Origin: Chlamydiota bacterium
GTDB taxonomy: Bacteria > Chlamydiota > Chlamydiia > Chlamydiales > Parachlamydiaceae
Assembly: GCA_013289325.1 (NCBI GenBank)
Contig: JABDAE010000009.1
Coordinates: 1 to 45,982 of the forward strand
Length of the DNA: 45,982 nucleotides
Direction of reading: 5' to 3'
The position numbers were made by a program, and so were the translations under genes. This document shows positions 18,016 to 27,524 of this stretch, one piece after another; positions within the stretch are counted from its first letter, which is position 1, and each line of letters starts with the position of its first letter. The notes under the pieces are model-generated. The model did not search any database. It saw only the letters and a program-made list of their open reading frames with translations, and was not told the DNA's origin.

Positions 18016-19510
18016 ATTACTTCAAATTGCAATTGTTGGTAGACCCAATGTGGGAAAATCGGCTCTTTTTAATCGGATATGCAAAAAAAATATCGCAATC
18101 GTCGATGAAGCAGAGGGGATCACGCGCGATCGTATTTATGCCGACGCCGATTTTTTCGGCACCCCTTTTCAATTGATAGATACGGGAGGGATCGATGCGA
18201 GATCAAAAGAGCTATTTAATGAACACATTAAGAGACAAGCGGAAATTGCGATTGAAGAGGCAGATAGCCTCATTTTAGTTGTCGATTCAAGAGTTGGTTT
18301 AACACTTTTGGATAAGGAGATTGCACAAATCCTTCTTAGGACGAATAAACCCCTTTGCCTTGCTGTCAATAAAATCGATGATCTTTCGCAGCGCCATATG
18401 ATGTTTGAATTTCAATCCCTTGGCATCTCTAAGATGATTCCTGTCTCTGCAGCCCAAGGGTGGCATATTGCAGAGCTTTTGGAGGCAGCCTTTGAAACAC
18501 TTCCAAAATATGTTCCAAGCGATATTGAAAATAAATCAATAGGTCTTGCAATAGTGGGAAGACCTAATGTAGGAAAATCCTCCCTTGTGAATTACTTATT
18601 AGACACAGATCGATGTATCGTAAGCCCAATTCCTGGAACAACAAGAGATAGCGTCGATGTCCCCTTTGAACATGAAGGCGTTTTATATAATTTGATCGAT
18701 ACGGCCGGAATTAGGCGCAAGCACGCAGAGCATGAGGTTGTAGATAAATTTGCAGCTATCCGCACTCAAAGAGCGATAGAAAGAGCAGATATTTGTCTTT
18801 TGATGCTCGATGCAATGCAAGGAATTACTCGCGAAGAGAAAAAAATTGCCAACATGATCGAAGAAGCCGGCAAAGGATGTATCTTGCTGTTTAATAAATG
18901 GGACCTTGTCAAGGGGTTTAGAATGGAGCATTGCCTAAAAGGGATAGAAGATGAAGTGCCATTTTTGTTGCATTGCCCAAAAGTTTTCATGTCGGCCAAA
19001 ACAGGGCGAAATGTCGATGAGATCTTTAAATATGTGCAAGCTGTGGCAGAAGATTCTAAGAAGAGAATCACTACCCATCAACTCAATAAGTTTGTAGGTC
19101 TCGCTTTACAAAAAAATCACCCGCCAATGCTTCAAGGTAAACGTCTTCGGATCTACTATATGGCCCAAGTGGGGATTTTACCGCCAACATTTGTTCTTTT
19201 TGTCAATTTCCCAAATCTCATGACAGAGACTTACAAAAAATATCTTTACAATCAATTTAGGGAAGTCTACGCTTTCTCAGGGCTTCCTATACGCCTTTAT
19301 CTTAGAGGGAAGAAACGTCAAAATGAAGATGGCAAGCCATTAAGAGATTTAGCGGATAGACGTAAAGAGGAAAAAGGCATCAATCATTCAAAATCCCACC
19401 ATGATCATGATGAAGAAGAAAATCAGGATTTAGAAAATGAGATCGAAGGCGATTTTGATGACGAATTGGATGATGCGCACATCGACTACAAATTTGAAAA
19501 CGAAGTTTAG
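18008..19510 (+). CDS. der: Ribosome-assembly GTPase Der (EngA)
   Basis: 500 residues with tandem GTPase domains: GRPNVGKSALFNRI and DTGG in the first (residues about 9-62), GRPNVGKSSLVNYL, DTAG and NKWD in the second (about 181-300), and a C-terminal KH-like domain. Der binds the 50S subunit and helps its assembly. The last 45 residues are a His/Asp/Glu-rich acidic tail (after GKPLRDLADRRKEEKG), longer than usual. Overlaps sulP upstream; the oxidoreductase gene starts 1 base after its stop. Confidence 0.96.
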   Translation: MSKLLQIAIVGRPNVGKSALFNRICKKNIAIVDEAEGITRDRIYADADFFGTPFQLIDTGGIDARSKELFNEHIKRQAEIAIEEADSLILVVDSRVGLTLLDKEIAQILLRTNKPLCLAVNKIDDLSQRHMMFEFQSLGISKMIPVSAAQGWHIAELLEAAFETLPKYVPSDIENKSIGLAIVGRPNVGKSSLVNYLLDTDRCIVSPIPGTTRDSVDVPFEHEGVLYNLIDTAGIRRKHAEHEVVDKFAAIRTQRAIERADICLLMLDAMQGITREEKKIANMIEEAGKGCILLFNKWDLVKGFRMEHCLKGIEDEVPFLLHCPKVFMSAKTGRNVDEIFKYVQAVAEDSKKRITTHQLNKFVGLALQKNHPPMLQGKRLRIYYMAQVGILPPTFVLFVNFPNLMTETYKKYLYNQFREVYAFSGLPIRLYLRGKKRQNEDGKPLRDLADRRKEEKGINHSKSHHDHDEEENQDLENEIEGDFDDELDDAHIDYKFENEV

Positions 19511-19511
19511 A

Positions 19512-21014
19512 ATGCGTTTTGTTATCTTTTTCTTGTTCTGCAATTCGGCTGTTTTTGCCCATAATGCTCAGTTACAAGAACTTGAGAAACAGATCCATCG
19601 CGATTTTTTTTATCTCAATGAGCCAGCAGATGAGTGGTTACTTAACTCCGAATCTGAAGACGTGCTCGACGTGGCCATTGTGGGCGGCGGAATGGCAGGG
19701 ATGACAGCAGCTTTTGCCCTGCAACGAGAGGGCATTCAAAAGATATGCCTCTTTGACCAGAATGAGGCTGGGCGAGAAGGGCCATGGGTCACATGCGCGC
19801 GCATGAACTATTTGCGCTCTGGCAAGGCTGTCTTAGGCCCTGCATGTGGCTTTTCTAATTTAACATTTCGCACCTGGTTTGAAAAGACGTATTGCCAAGA
19901 AGAGTGGGACACTCTTAACGAAATCCCTACGCACATTTGGCATGAGTATTTATGCTGGTACCGCAAGGTATTGGGTCTTCAGGTCAGCAACGAGGTCAAG
20001 TTAAAAAAAATTCGCCCATCTACCGGACACTTAGTGTTGGAGTTTGAAAGCTCGAGCATCGTCACTTTTGTCAAGGCAAAAAAAGTGATAAAGACAAGAA
20101 AAGTGATTCTCGCAACAGGAAGAGAGGGCTCCGGAGGACAGTTGATTCCTTCATTTATGGAAGGGGTTTCAAAGCGGTTTTTTGCGCATACAGGAGAGTG
20201 TTTTTGTTGTAATACTTTTTACGAAAAAGATGTGGTGATCATTGGAGCTGGTGCATCCGCCTTTGATGCAGCAGCTGTTGCCATTGAAAGTGGCGCCAAA
20301 AAAGTGCAGATGCTTCTTAGAAGGCACTCTTTACCGCTTGTCAATAAATTTTCCCATTTCAATTTCCCAGGCATTGCGCACGGTTTTTTTGCATTAAAAG
20401 ACAAAAGCCGTTGTGATCTTCTTAAGGTAGCTCTTCAAGCGGGGATTCCACCGCCAAAAGCCTCATATGAAAGGGTGAGTAGGTCCAAAAATTTTACTAT
20501 CCACTATCAAGTTGACGTGCACAAGGTAGAAGAAAAAGACGATAAAGTGATTCTACACACCTCGCAAGGCGATTTTTCCGCTGATTTTATCGTTCTTGGA
20601 ACAGGGTATGAGGTTGATCCATCAAAAAGAGAAGAACTGATTGATTTTAAAGATCTTATCCTTTTTTGGAAAGATCGCCTATGCCCTGAAATGGAAAAAG
20701 ATTTTTTCATCAAGCATTCTGAAATGGCCTTTTTCCCATTTTTAGGACCCCATTTTCAATATATTGAAAAAGAAAAGGGGTCTGCCCCATTTTTAAAAGA
20801 CATCTATTGCTTTAATTACGGGGCTTTTTTAAGTCATGGCGTTATCAGCGGAGATATTTCGAGCATTGGCATTGGCGCTGCAAGGCTTGCAAGAGGTGTT
20901 GCCTCTGATTTCTTTGGCGAAGATCTTACCCTTTATCAAGAGATGATTGAAACTTACGATTATCAGCTATTTAATCCATGTTTAACCCCCACATGCAACC
21001 ATGAAAATCATTAA
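19512..21014 (+). CDS. FAD-dependent oxidoreductase with signal peptide
   Basis: About 500 residues. AIVGGGMAGMTAAFAL (about residue 55) is the FAD-binding Rossmann motif and VVIIGAGASAFDAAAVAIE (about 240) a second dinucleotide motif, as in flavin monooxygenases and ornithine hydroxylases. FIVLGTGYEVD matches the ATG/GTGY motif of that group. The N-terminus (RFVIFFLFCNSAVFA then His-Asn) looks like a Sec signal peptide with an AxA-type site near residue 17. The ATG at 19512 is chosen because it follows der by 1 base and gives the signal peptide; an earlier frame opening inside der is unlikely. The end overlaps pssA by 14 bp. Substrate unknown. Confidence 0.8.
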   Translation: MRFVIFFLFCNSAVFAHNAQLQELEKQIHRDFFYLNEPADEWLLNSESEDVLDVAIVGGGMAGMTAAFALQREGIQKICLFDQNEAGREGPWVTCARMNYLRSGKAVLGPACGFSNLTFRTWFEKTYCQEEWDTLNEIPTHIWHEYLCWYRKVLGLQVSNEVKLKKIRPSTGHLVLEFESSSIVTFVKAKKVIKTRKVILATGREGSGGQLIPSFMEGVSKRFFAHTGECFCCNTFYEKDVVIIGAGASAFDAAAVAIESGAKKVQMLLRRHSLPLVNKFSHFNFPGIAHGFFALKDKSRCDLLKVALQAGIPPPKASYERVSRSKNFTIHYQVDVHKVEEKDDKVILHTSQGDFSADFIVLGTGYEVDPSKREELIDFKDLILFWKDRLCPEMEKDFFIKHSEMAFFPFLGPHFQYIEKEKGSAPFLKDIYCFNYGAFLSHGVISGDISSIGIGAARLARGVASDFFGEDLTLYQEMIETYDYQLFNPCLTPTCNHENH

Positions 21015-21900
21015 AAAAAGACCCAAGCACATCCATGTCCTTCCCAATGTGATTACGGCATTTGGTCTTTCTTGCGGTCTTTTTGTGATTTTTAAAATGG
21101 CAATGGTTCCCAATGGGACATTAGACTACAATGGCGCGCTTACAGTAGCTGGAGTGTTGCTTTTGGCATGCCTTGCCGATGCATTAGATGGGGCCGTTGC
21201 CCGCGCCATTAAAGCGGAAAGTTATTTTGGGGGGATTTTTGATTCTTTATCCGACGCCATTACTTTTGGTGTATGCCCAAGTATTGTGGTGATTAAGAGT
21301 CTTTCTGCTGAACCTAAAACAGAAATTTCATTTTTCTTAATATCAGCTGCCATGATCTATTCGGTGTGTGGCGTTTTGCGCCTTGCGCGCTTTAGTGTTC
21401 AGGCAAAACAAGCGCAAGAAAATCCGGATTTATTAAAGGATCACAAAAAAAATTTTACAGGCCTCCCCATTCCAGCAGCTGCCGGAGCCATTGTCTCTGC
21501 TACTTTAGTCTTTTATTCGCCAGAGTTAAAATCATTATTTACTTTGAGTAAGGCATTTGAGAGCTGGATTTTGATCGCTATGCTAGTGGTAGTTGGCTAT
21601 TTGATGGTCAGCCGTTTAAAATTCCCCAGCCAAAAAAACCTTCACATCCGAGTTGCTAGTTTTAGAATGGTTTTTTTGTTTGTCGTATCCGCTGTCCTTT
21701 TATTGTATGGACTGATTAGCTATTTTGCCGTTGTGTTTTTCTTGTCATTTTGGGGATACATTTGTGTAAGTCTTGTGTTTTTCTTAATGCGCATCATCTT
21801 CGGGCATAAATCGAAGACATTAGAAGAGTATGAGCCGGACCCAACCGATATCATCGAAAGCGAAAGTGTATTAGAGGACGAGGAAAACTTTGGAGAGTGA
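21001..21900 (+). CDS. pssA: CDP-diacylglycerol-serine O-phosphatidyltransferase
   Basis: 299 residues. The CDP-alcohol phosphatidyltransferase signature DGx2ARx8Gx3Dx3D is complete: DGAVARAIKAESYFGG then IFDSLSD, at about residues 65-87. There are several membrane segments, and the tail (from about 270) is acidic. The enzyme makes phosphatidylserine, the precursor of phosphatidylethanolamine. The closest match in design is the chlamydial and Bacillus type of PssA; a PgsA role is less likely because of the LPIPAAAGA segment. It overlaps the preceding oxidoreductase gene by 14 bp. Confidence 0.85.
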   Translation: MKIIKKRPKHIHVLPNVITAFGLSCGLFVIFKMAMVPNGTLDYNGALTVAGVLLLACLADALDGAVARAIKAESYFGGIFDSLSDAITFGVCPSIVVIKSLSAEPKTEISFFLISAAMIYSVCGVLRLARFSVQAKQAQENPDLLKDHKKNFTGLPIPAAAGAIVSATLVFYSPELKSLFTLSKAFESWILIAMLVVVGYLMVSRLKFPSQKNLHIRVASFRMVFLFVVSAVLLLYGLISYFAVVFFLSFWGYICVSLVFFLMRIIFGHKSKTLEEYEPDPTDIIESESVLEDEENFGE

Positions 21901-21982
21901 ATGATACCACACTCGGCTTGGCTGCGATTTTTTTGTCTTCGCTCACGCCTTGTCGTCCGGCAATGGTCGCTCGCTCCAGACA

Positions 21983-22019
21983 AAAAACTTGCGCCGCCTC
22001 CAAAGTCAAATTTTCCAGC
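21983..22019 (-). repeat. Interspersed repeat fragment shared with 7572-7606
   Basis: On the minus strand this reads CTGGAAAATTTGACTTTGGA followed by GGCGGCGCAAGTTTTT, matching the copy at 7572-7606 except for a few bases in the middle. It lies in the 290-base gap 21901-22190 between the convergent pssA and lexA genes. The remaining bases have no gene that I can support; no clear terminator hairpin with a T-run was seen. Confidence 0.55.
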
Positions 22020-22190
22020 TTTCAACTAGAACGAGTATATGACTATCTCTGCATTGCGATTAAGTCGACGCAATAGACCTCTTGCGTAATTAAAGTTTTC
22101 AGTATACTCTCCTCTTTCAAGAACAAAAAAATGAGAACAATATCCAAAAAGATCGAGGTATTTTATGACTAACGTAAAACGCCGGTATAA

Positions 22191-22814
22191 TTAGTACTTT
22201 CGTATGATGCCGATCAAAATACCATGAATTTTGACGTCTTCTCGGTTTAAAACAATCGGAAGATGATCTTGGTAGCATCCGCATAAAGTTGTCTTGTCAT
22301 TTTCGGTAAAATATTTCTTGATCATGATACCGGTTAAAGCCACCATCGCAATTACAACCTCCCCAACAGCTGGATTTTGTCTTGATTCGATCATCAAAAG
22401 ATCTCCTTGTCCGATGAGCTCCTCATTAAAGGAATTATCTTGTACTTTAAGTGCATAGATTTTTTCGTTATAGTGAAGTATGGATGTGGGGATAGAGAGC
22501 TCTTCCGTTTCAGAATATGTGTGAATAAGGTCTTTTCCAGAGATTGTGCCTATTAAAGGAATAGACACTTTCCTATGCAGATCAATTTGAGGGGATGGGG
22601 AATCTTTTGCAATGGCAATAGAACGAGGGGTTTTTCCATCTTTGGTAATCACCCCTTTTTGCTTTAGGCAAGTGACATGTTTAAAGGCAGAGGCGATAGA
22701 GCGAAATCCAAAATGGGATGAAATTTCGCGATAACTTGGAGCGTAGCGATGGGCGGCTATGAATTGTTCGATATAATCTACAATTTCGCGTTGTTTTTTT
22801 GTGAGCCCTTTCAT
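22191..22814 (-). CDS. lexA: LexA-type repressor with unusual cleavage site
   Basis: 207 residues. The N-terminal winged helix-turn-helix (LTKKQREIVDYIEQFI... SYREISSHFGFRSIASAFKH) and the C-terminal S24 peptidase fold are both present. The catalytic pair is Ser128 (in VQDNSFNE) and Lys166 (in IMIKKYF). The self-cleavage site, Ala-Gly in E. coli LexA, is Ser92-Gly93 (IGTISGKDL). Expected role: repress DNA-damage genes and be cleaved when RecA is activated. Its ATG overlaps the stop of the PAP2 gene as ATGA, so it is the last gene of the minus-strand cluster that begins with comM. I see no clear operator in front of it. Confidence 0.88.
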   Translation of the reverse strand: MKGLTKKQREIVDYIEQFIAAHRYAPSYREISSHFGFRSIASAFKHVTCLKQKGVITKDGKTPRSIAIAKDSPSPQIDLHRKVSIPLIGTISGKDLIHTYSETEELSIPTSILHYNEKIYALKVQDNSFNEELIGQGDLLMIESRQNPAVGEVVIAMVALTGIMIKKYFTENDKTTLCGCYQDHLPIVLNREDVKIHGILIGIIRKY

Positions 22815-23506
22815 TGATTAGAGCTCTTTCTTGCATAAAGGCATCGATCGCAATAATAAGCAGAGCACCACATGATTAAGGCGGAAATTAAGGTGTCTGT
22901 GAGAAAATGGGCTCCCTGAATAATCCTTGTCCAGGAGAGAATGCCTCCAAGACCAAAGGATATGATCAGTCCCGCCCAAAACAGCCACTTAAGATGCAGT
23001 CTTTTGCCGACAAGGGCAAGGGAAAAAAAGTAAAATCCCATCGTCGCATGCCCGGAAGGGAATGATTTTGAGGGCTCTTGATTAAAAATATTGGGAAGGT
23101 AGTAGGGGCGAAAGTCTTGTGTTCCGCCAAATTCTTTAAGTTGTTTTGGACGAGGTCGCCCCCAATGGTCTTTAAAAATGGCATGGGTCATTAATCCTGA
23201 GCCTATGCTAAAAGAGAGTACTAAAAGAAGAGTCGGCTTTTTCCATTTTTCCCAGTTTAAGGAGAAGCAGGAAAAGATCAAAATAATGAACGAAAGAAAA
23301 AAGGTAAGGAGCGCGGGAAGTGTGCCAAAGGTATAAAGAAGTGTAAATGGATAGGGGGAGTTAAATCCCTTTCCATCGATTCCCTGTCCAGGAATATAGT
23401 AGTGGTGGGAAATTTTTAAATCCCATTTTTGCGTAAATGGCGTGATGATGCAAAGGAGCAAAAGGGGAATAAGCACAGCTTTTTGCCTAAAGAGAAAAGT
23501 AGTCAT
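22811..23506 (-). CDS. PAP2-family membrane phosphatase
   Basis: About 231 residues with five to six membrane segments. All three phosphatase motifs are present: KDHWGRPRP, PSGHATMG and TRIIQGAHFLTD. Such enzymes dephosphorylate undecaprenyl pyrophosphate or lipid A. The lipid substrate is not decided. The ATG at 23506 is 2 bases after the stop of the helical protein gene; a TTG at 23512 is an alternative. The end overlaps lexA by 4 bp. Confidence 0.85.
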   Translation of the reverse strand: MTTFLFRQKAVLIPLLLLCIITPFTQKWDLKISHHYYIPGQGIDGKGFNSPYPFTLLYTFGTLPALLTFFLSFIILIFSCFSLNWEKWKKPTLLLVLSFSIGSGLMTHAIFKDHWGRPRPKQLKEFGGTQDFRPYYLPNIFNQEPSKSFPSGHATMGFYFFSLALVGKRLHLKWLFWAGLIISFGLGGILSWTRIIQGAHFLTDTLISALIMWCSAYYCDRCLYARKSSNQ

Positions 23507-23508
23507 AT

Positions 23509-25983
23509 TCAAATTACCGCGTATGGCGCGAATATGTCATCAAGCCGATTTCTTTTCTCTTCTGCAGAAAGGTCGCTTAAGTGAATGTCGATAAATTCGT
23601 TTGCCCAATTATTTTTGTCAATATCATCGAAAGCCCCCTCAAGCAACTCAATGATTTGCTCTTGGTCCGTTTTCTTAACAGTAATTCCAAAGAGGTGTAA
23701 GTAGCGCGCAGTCTCTTGTGGTTGATGCTTTTTACAAACTTGTAAAAAGGTAAAAAGATTTTCGCCTTTGTAGTGTTTTTTAAAATTGGGTATGGTGTAT
23801 CCAAGATCTTTTTTGGCAGCAAGTATTAATAGTTCAAGTGGGGGCGTTGGGAAATGCTGCAGCGCGTGTACATCATCTTCTAATAACGTTTTGCCAATAG
23901 CGATAGTTGTCTCCTCATGCTCTGATTGAGTGACATATGCATTTTGGGCATATTTTTTTGCAATCTGCACGCGCGCTTGCCTTTCCTGAATCGGCAAAGT
24001 GAGAAATAGCGAAGGGTTGCAGCTATTTAAAAACCTTGCGTTTGCATTGTGAGAGAGTAATGTGATGTAATCTTCTTCAGCAGTAATTTCTAAAGCTTCT
24101 AATAACTTCGGGCGGCAATCGCGCAGGCCTCTTACTCCATCAAAGTCATCGTGAAGCAGTGCTTTTACTTTTGACAAGCAAGTCATAGCGACTCTTAAAG
24201 CCTTATTTTCACTTGTAGTATGATCGTAGATAGCTTGCGACATAAAGAATTTGGCAAGTGCCATACGGGCGTTTTTTAAATCACTTGTCCCATTATATTT
24301 TTTATTAATTATTTGAATCAATGGAATGCAGTCATTGACCGATATCGACCGTTGGCTCTTACTTGGATTTGCAGCGTGCAGGCTACCGTACATCTTATCC
24401 TGATCCAAAATAGGGATGAGAAGTTGATCCTCTTCAAAGGAGAGCTCTAATACTCCAGCTGCTGTGACATAGTAATGAATAGCGTGGGCAATATCTGGCA
24501 ATGTTTGAAACTCTTTTTTTAAATTTTGTAAGGAGAGAATGTCTTCTTTAGTTAAATACTGTACATGCTTAGCTAAAAATGCCAGCACTTGCCAAGGTGT
24601 TATCAACTGTTGCCTGCACTTTGTGGGTAGCTGTTGCAAGGTGCTTTGTAGAGTCGCCCCTTCTTCAATGACAATAGGGCTTTCATCCATTTGAGAGGAC
24701 TCAAGAGTGTGATGTGGACTTTCCATCTCAATAGATTGACAACGCGTTTTGAGATCTTCACCCAGTTTTAGATCTAAATGAAAATCATCGATGAATGGAA
24801 GAATCTGCGCTTTTTTCTCTGTAAAACATTCATTAACAATATAATAGCGATGCTGAGAAGAGGTATTAAACTGGTCACAGAGCTTTGCAGCTTTTGGCAT
24901 GTTTTGCTTGGCTACTGACATGATCGCATTGACTAATCCTTCTTCGTTTAATTGAAAGAGTTTTAAATAATCGGCTGCGTTGACATTGGAAGTGATGCAG
25001 GTAACCGCTAAAACAGCTCTTGCATCCACATCTTGAATCGTTTTACGTTTAAACTCTTTTGCGACAAGCAAGCCATCATATCTTGCCAACATTTCCAATA
25101 GGACAATGGTGTACTCCTTGCGTAAATCAAAAATGTCGACATCGCAAATCATCCCTTGAGGGTTATATTCAGCACATACAAGGGATAGCTGAAAAAGCAT
25201 GTCACAATCTAAGCCTAATTTCTTAACCTGTGTGGAGAGGCGACAATTAGGGTTGATTTGCACAAGTCTTTTTGCCATTTCCAAACGCAAAAATGGATCA
25301 TGGACGATCTCTTTACATATTAGGCTAGCTGCCGTATTAAAGCTAAAGCAAGAAGAGAGCTCAATTGCAACTTTAACAAGATCTACAATGTCATTTTGAT
25401 CTGTAATGGATAATGCTTTCAAATGTTTGGGTGAAAGTAAATCTTTACTTGCAATCTTTTTGGCAAGGGCTAAACGCGTTTGATATTTCTTTGTGGCGTC
25501 TTCGATCTTTTCTATATTTTGCAAAAGGCAAGTGTACTTTGGAGAGAAAACACTTGAGTGGGAGAAAAGGTCATCAGGTCTATATTTGCTCAGTGCCTCA
25601 TAAGTGTCGATTGAGACAAGCAGGACGACGTCGTCATATGAGAGGCGCATGAATTTTGCGTTTTCGCATGGTAACTTACGAGATGCTAGATCGAGGTAAT
25701 ATTTAAGGGCTTCACCTGGGTCAAGACCATCTTCAAGAACTTCTACACTTGTGATCCCTTTATTCATGGTTTGAGAGGCCTTTTGAAATATTTCTTGCAC
25801 TTGTTCAAGCAATGGCACCTCGTTTGTGCTCAATTCCTTAACGTGCCTTCCCAAAAAATTAAGAATTGGAGAGATATTTGGAGGTTGTTCAAACTGAATG
25901 CTTAAGCGTTCGGTTCTTGCAATTAGCTTTTGTAAGCTGCTGTGTAAATCAGAAGGAGGAAAATTAGATGGTTGACTGCTCAT
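23509..25983 (-). CDS. Large helical protein with an internal duplication, unknown function
   Basis: About 824 residues, not recognised. It is mostly alpha-helical and leucine-rich without membrane segments or signal peptide. The first and second halves look alike: ILNFLGRHVKELSTNEV at about residue 30 corresponds to VLAFLAKHVQYLTKEDI at about 475, and further helices follow in the same order, including similar KKYNGTSDLKNARMALAK / KKYQTRLALAKK stretches. The start used (ATG 25983) is 2 bases after the comM stop, giving coupled translation; longer frames would run into comM. In Chlamydiota such all-helical duplicated proteins are often cytoplasmic scaffolds or type III effectors, but nothing proves that here. 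Confidence 0.65.
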   Translation of the reverse strand: MSSQPSNFPPSDLHSSLQKLIARTERLSIQFEQPPNISPILNFLGRHVKELSTNEVPLLEQVQEIFQKASQTMNKGITSVEVLEDGLDPGEALKYYLDLASRKLPCENAKFMRLSYDDVVLLVSIDTYEALSKYRPDDLFSHSSVFSPKYTCLLQNIEKIEDATKKYQTRLALAKKIASKDLLSPKHLKALSITDQNDIVDLVKVAIELSSCFSFNTAASLICKEIVHDPFLRLEMAKRLVQINPNCRLSTQVKKLGLDCDMLFQLSLVCAEYNPQGMICDVDIFDLRKEYTIVLLEMLARYDGLLVAKEFKRKTIQDVDARAVLAVTCITSNVNAADYLKLFQLNEEGLVNAIMSVAKQNMPKAAKLCDQFNTSSQHRYYIVNECFTEKKAQILPFIDDFHLDLKLGEDLKTRCQSIEMESPHHTLESSQMDESPIVIEEGATLQSTLQQLPTKCRQQLITPWQVLAFLAKHVQYLTKEDILSLQNLKKEFQTLPDIAHAIHYYVTAAGVLELSFEEDQLLIPILDQDKMYGSLHAANPSKSQRSISVNDCIPLIQIINKKYNGTSDLKNARMALAKFFMSQAIYDHTTSENKALRVAMTCLSKVKALLHDDFDGVRGLRDCRPKLLEALEITAEEDYITLLSHNANARFLNSCNPSLFLTLPIQERQARVQIAKKYAQNAYVTQSEHEETTIAIGKTLLEDDVHALQHFPTPPLELLILAAKKDLGYTIPNFKKHYKGENLFTFLQVCKKHQPQETARYLHLFGITVKKTDQEQIIELLEGAFDDIDKNNWANEFIDIHLSDLSAEEKRNRLDDIFAPYAVI

Positions 25984-25985
25984 AG

Positions 25986-27497
25986 TTATCGATACCCTAA
26001 GGCCTCCATGAGGTGCTCTTTTAAGATTTTGGGTGAATGTGCCAAATCGGCAATTGTCATTGAGACGCGAATTAAGCGATCGCACGCCCTAGCAGAAAGC
26101 CCCATGACATCCATCGCTTGTCCTAAAATCTCTTGGCAATCAGAAGAAAGAGCGCAGTATTCTTTTAGGTCTTTGCTGCTCATTTGAGAGTTGCTTTTGA
26201 TTTTGCCAAAGCGCTTATGTTGCCTTGTGCGCGCAAGCTTCACGCGCTCTCTGATAGCAAGAGAATTTTCACTGCTTTTTTCTTTAATGATATCTGCATA
26301 GCGCAGCGCCGGCACTTCGATGTGCATGTCGATCCGATCCCAAAGGGGCCCGGAAATTTTCCCTCGGTATTTTTCGATCTGTAGCCCTGAGTCTTTACAA
26401 GGCTTATCGGGATGGCCTAAGTAGCCGCAGGGGCATGGGTTCATCGCGGCAATGCAGATAAAGTCGGAAGGGAAGGTGAAGTTGCCTTGCGCTCTACTGA
26501 TCGTCACTTTTCGATCTTCTAGGGGCTGTCTTAATACTTCAAGGACACTTCTTGAAAATTCTGGCAGCTCATCGAGAAATAAGATGCCGCAATGAGCTAA
26601 AGAGACCTCTCCAGGTCTTGGATAGGCGCCGCCGCCGATAAGCCCCGCATAGCTTACCGTATGATGGGGCGAGCGAAAGGGGCGCGTGGTGATGAGGTGC
26701 TGTCCCTCTTTAAGAAGGCCGCTGATTGAGTGGATTTTTGTGACTTCTAAAGCTTCTTCAAGAGTTAACTCCGGCATGATGCCACCTAAAGCTTTGGCAA
26801 GCATTGTCTTGCCAGAACCAGGAGGCCCCGATAAGACAATATTGTGGTTGCCAGCTGCCGTAATTTCCATGGCTCTTTTAATTTGAGATTGCCCCTTGAT
26901 ATCTGCAAAATCAATTAAAAGGGGAGCTTGGATAAAAAGGTCGCAAGAGAGCTTATTAGAGGTAGCTTGGATCGTGGAGGGGTCTTTTAAAAACGCGATA
27001 ACCTCTTTTAAGTGCCTTGCCCCAATGACATCGATTCCGTTTAATGCCGCAGCTTCTTTGGCATTAGCAAAAGGAAGGATGATTCCCTTTTTCCCAATTT
27101 CTTTAGCGAGCATTGCCGCAGCTAAAGCTCCTTGTATGGGTCTTAGCTCGCCACTTAAGCCAAGTTCTCCTACGTAAAGGTATTCGCCCATTGCCTTTGT
27201 TGGAATGGGATCAAGCGCTGCAACAAGGCCTAGGGCAATCGGTAAATCGTAAAGTACCCCCTCTTTCTTTAAATCGCCGGGGGCTAGGTTGACAGTGCTC
27301 GCTGTTCCAAACGGATTAAAGCCACTATTTTTAACTGCCGTCATCACTCGATCTTTTGATTCTCTTACCGCATTATCGGGCAGACCCACGATCACAAAGG
27401 ATGTCTTTTCTTTACCGGGTGCCACATCGACTTCAACTTCCACAAGCAAGGCCTCAAGACCTATTAAAGAAATAGAATGAAGATGAGAAAGTGGCAT
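25986..27497 (-). CDS. comM: Mg chelatase-like AAA+ ATPase ComM/YifB
   Basis: 503 residues. The N-terminal LonC-like domain (IGLEALLVEVEVDVAPG, DNAVRESKDRVMTAVKNSG) is followed by the ATPase with Walker A GPPGSGKTMLAKAL near residue 220 and FLDELPEFSRSVLEVLRQPL near 300, plus a cysteine cluster MNPCPCGYLGH. ComM promotes branch migration of DNA in natural transformation in Haemophilus and Vibrio; its presence in an obligate intracellular lineage suggests general recombination use. First gene of the comM-helical protein-PAP2-lexA cluster, with almost no spacing between members. Confidence 0.95.
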   Translation of the reverse strand: MPLSHLHSISLIGLEALLVEVEVDVAPGKEKTSFVIVGLPDNAVRESKDRVMTAVKNSGFNPFGTASTVNLAPGDLKKEGVLYDLPIALGLVAALDPIPTKAMGEYLYVGELGLSGELRPIQGALAAAMLAKEIGKKGIILPFANAKEAAALNGIDVIGARHLKEVIAFLKDPSTIQATSNKLSCDLFIQAPLLIDFADIKGQSQIKRAMEITAAGNHNIVLSGPPGSGKTMLAKALGGIMPELTLEEALEVTKIHSISGLLKEGQHLITTRPFRSPHHTVSYAGLIGGGAYPRPGEVSLAHCGILFLDELPEFSRSVLEVLRQPLEDRKVTISRAQGNFTFPSDFICIAAMNPCPCGYLGHPDKPCKDSGLQIEKYRGKISGPLWDRIDMHIEVPALRYADIIKEKSSENSLAIRERVKLARTRQHKRFGKIKSNSQMSSKDLKEYCALSSDCQEILGQAMDVMGLSARACDRLIRVSMTIADLAHSPKILKEHLMEALGYR

Positions 27498-27524
27498 GAG
27501 ACTCCCTTATTAGACTTCTTTTTT

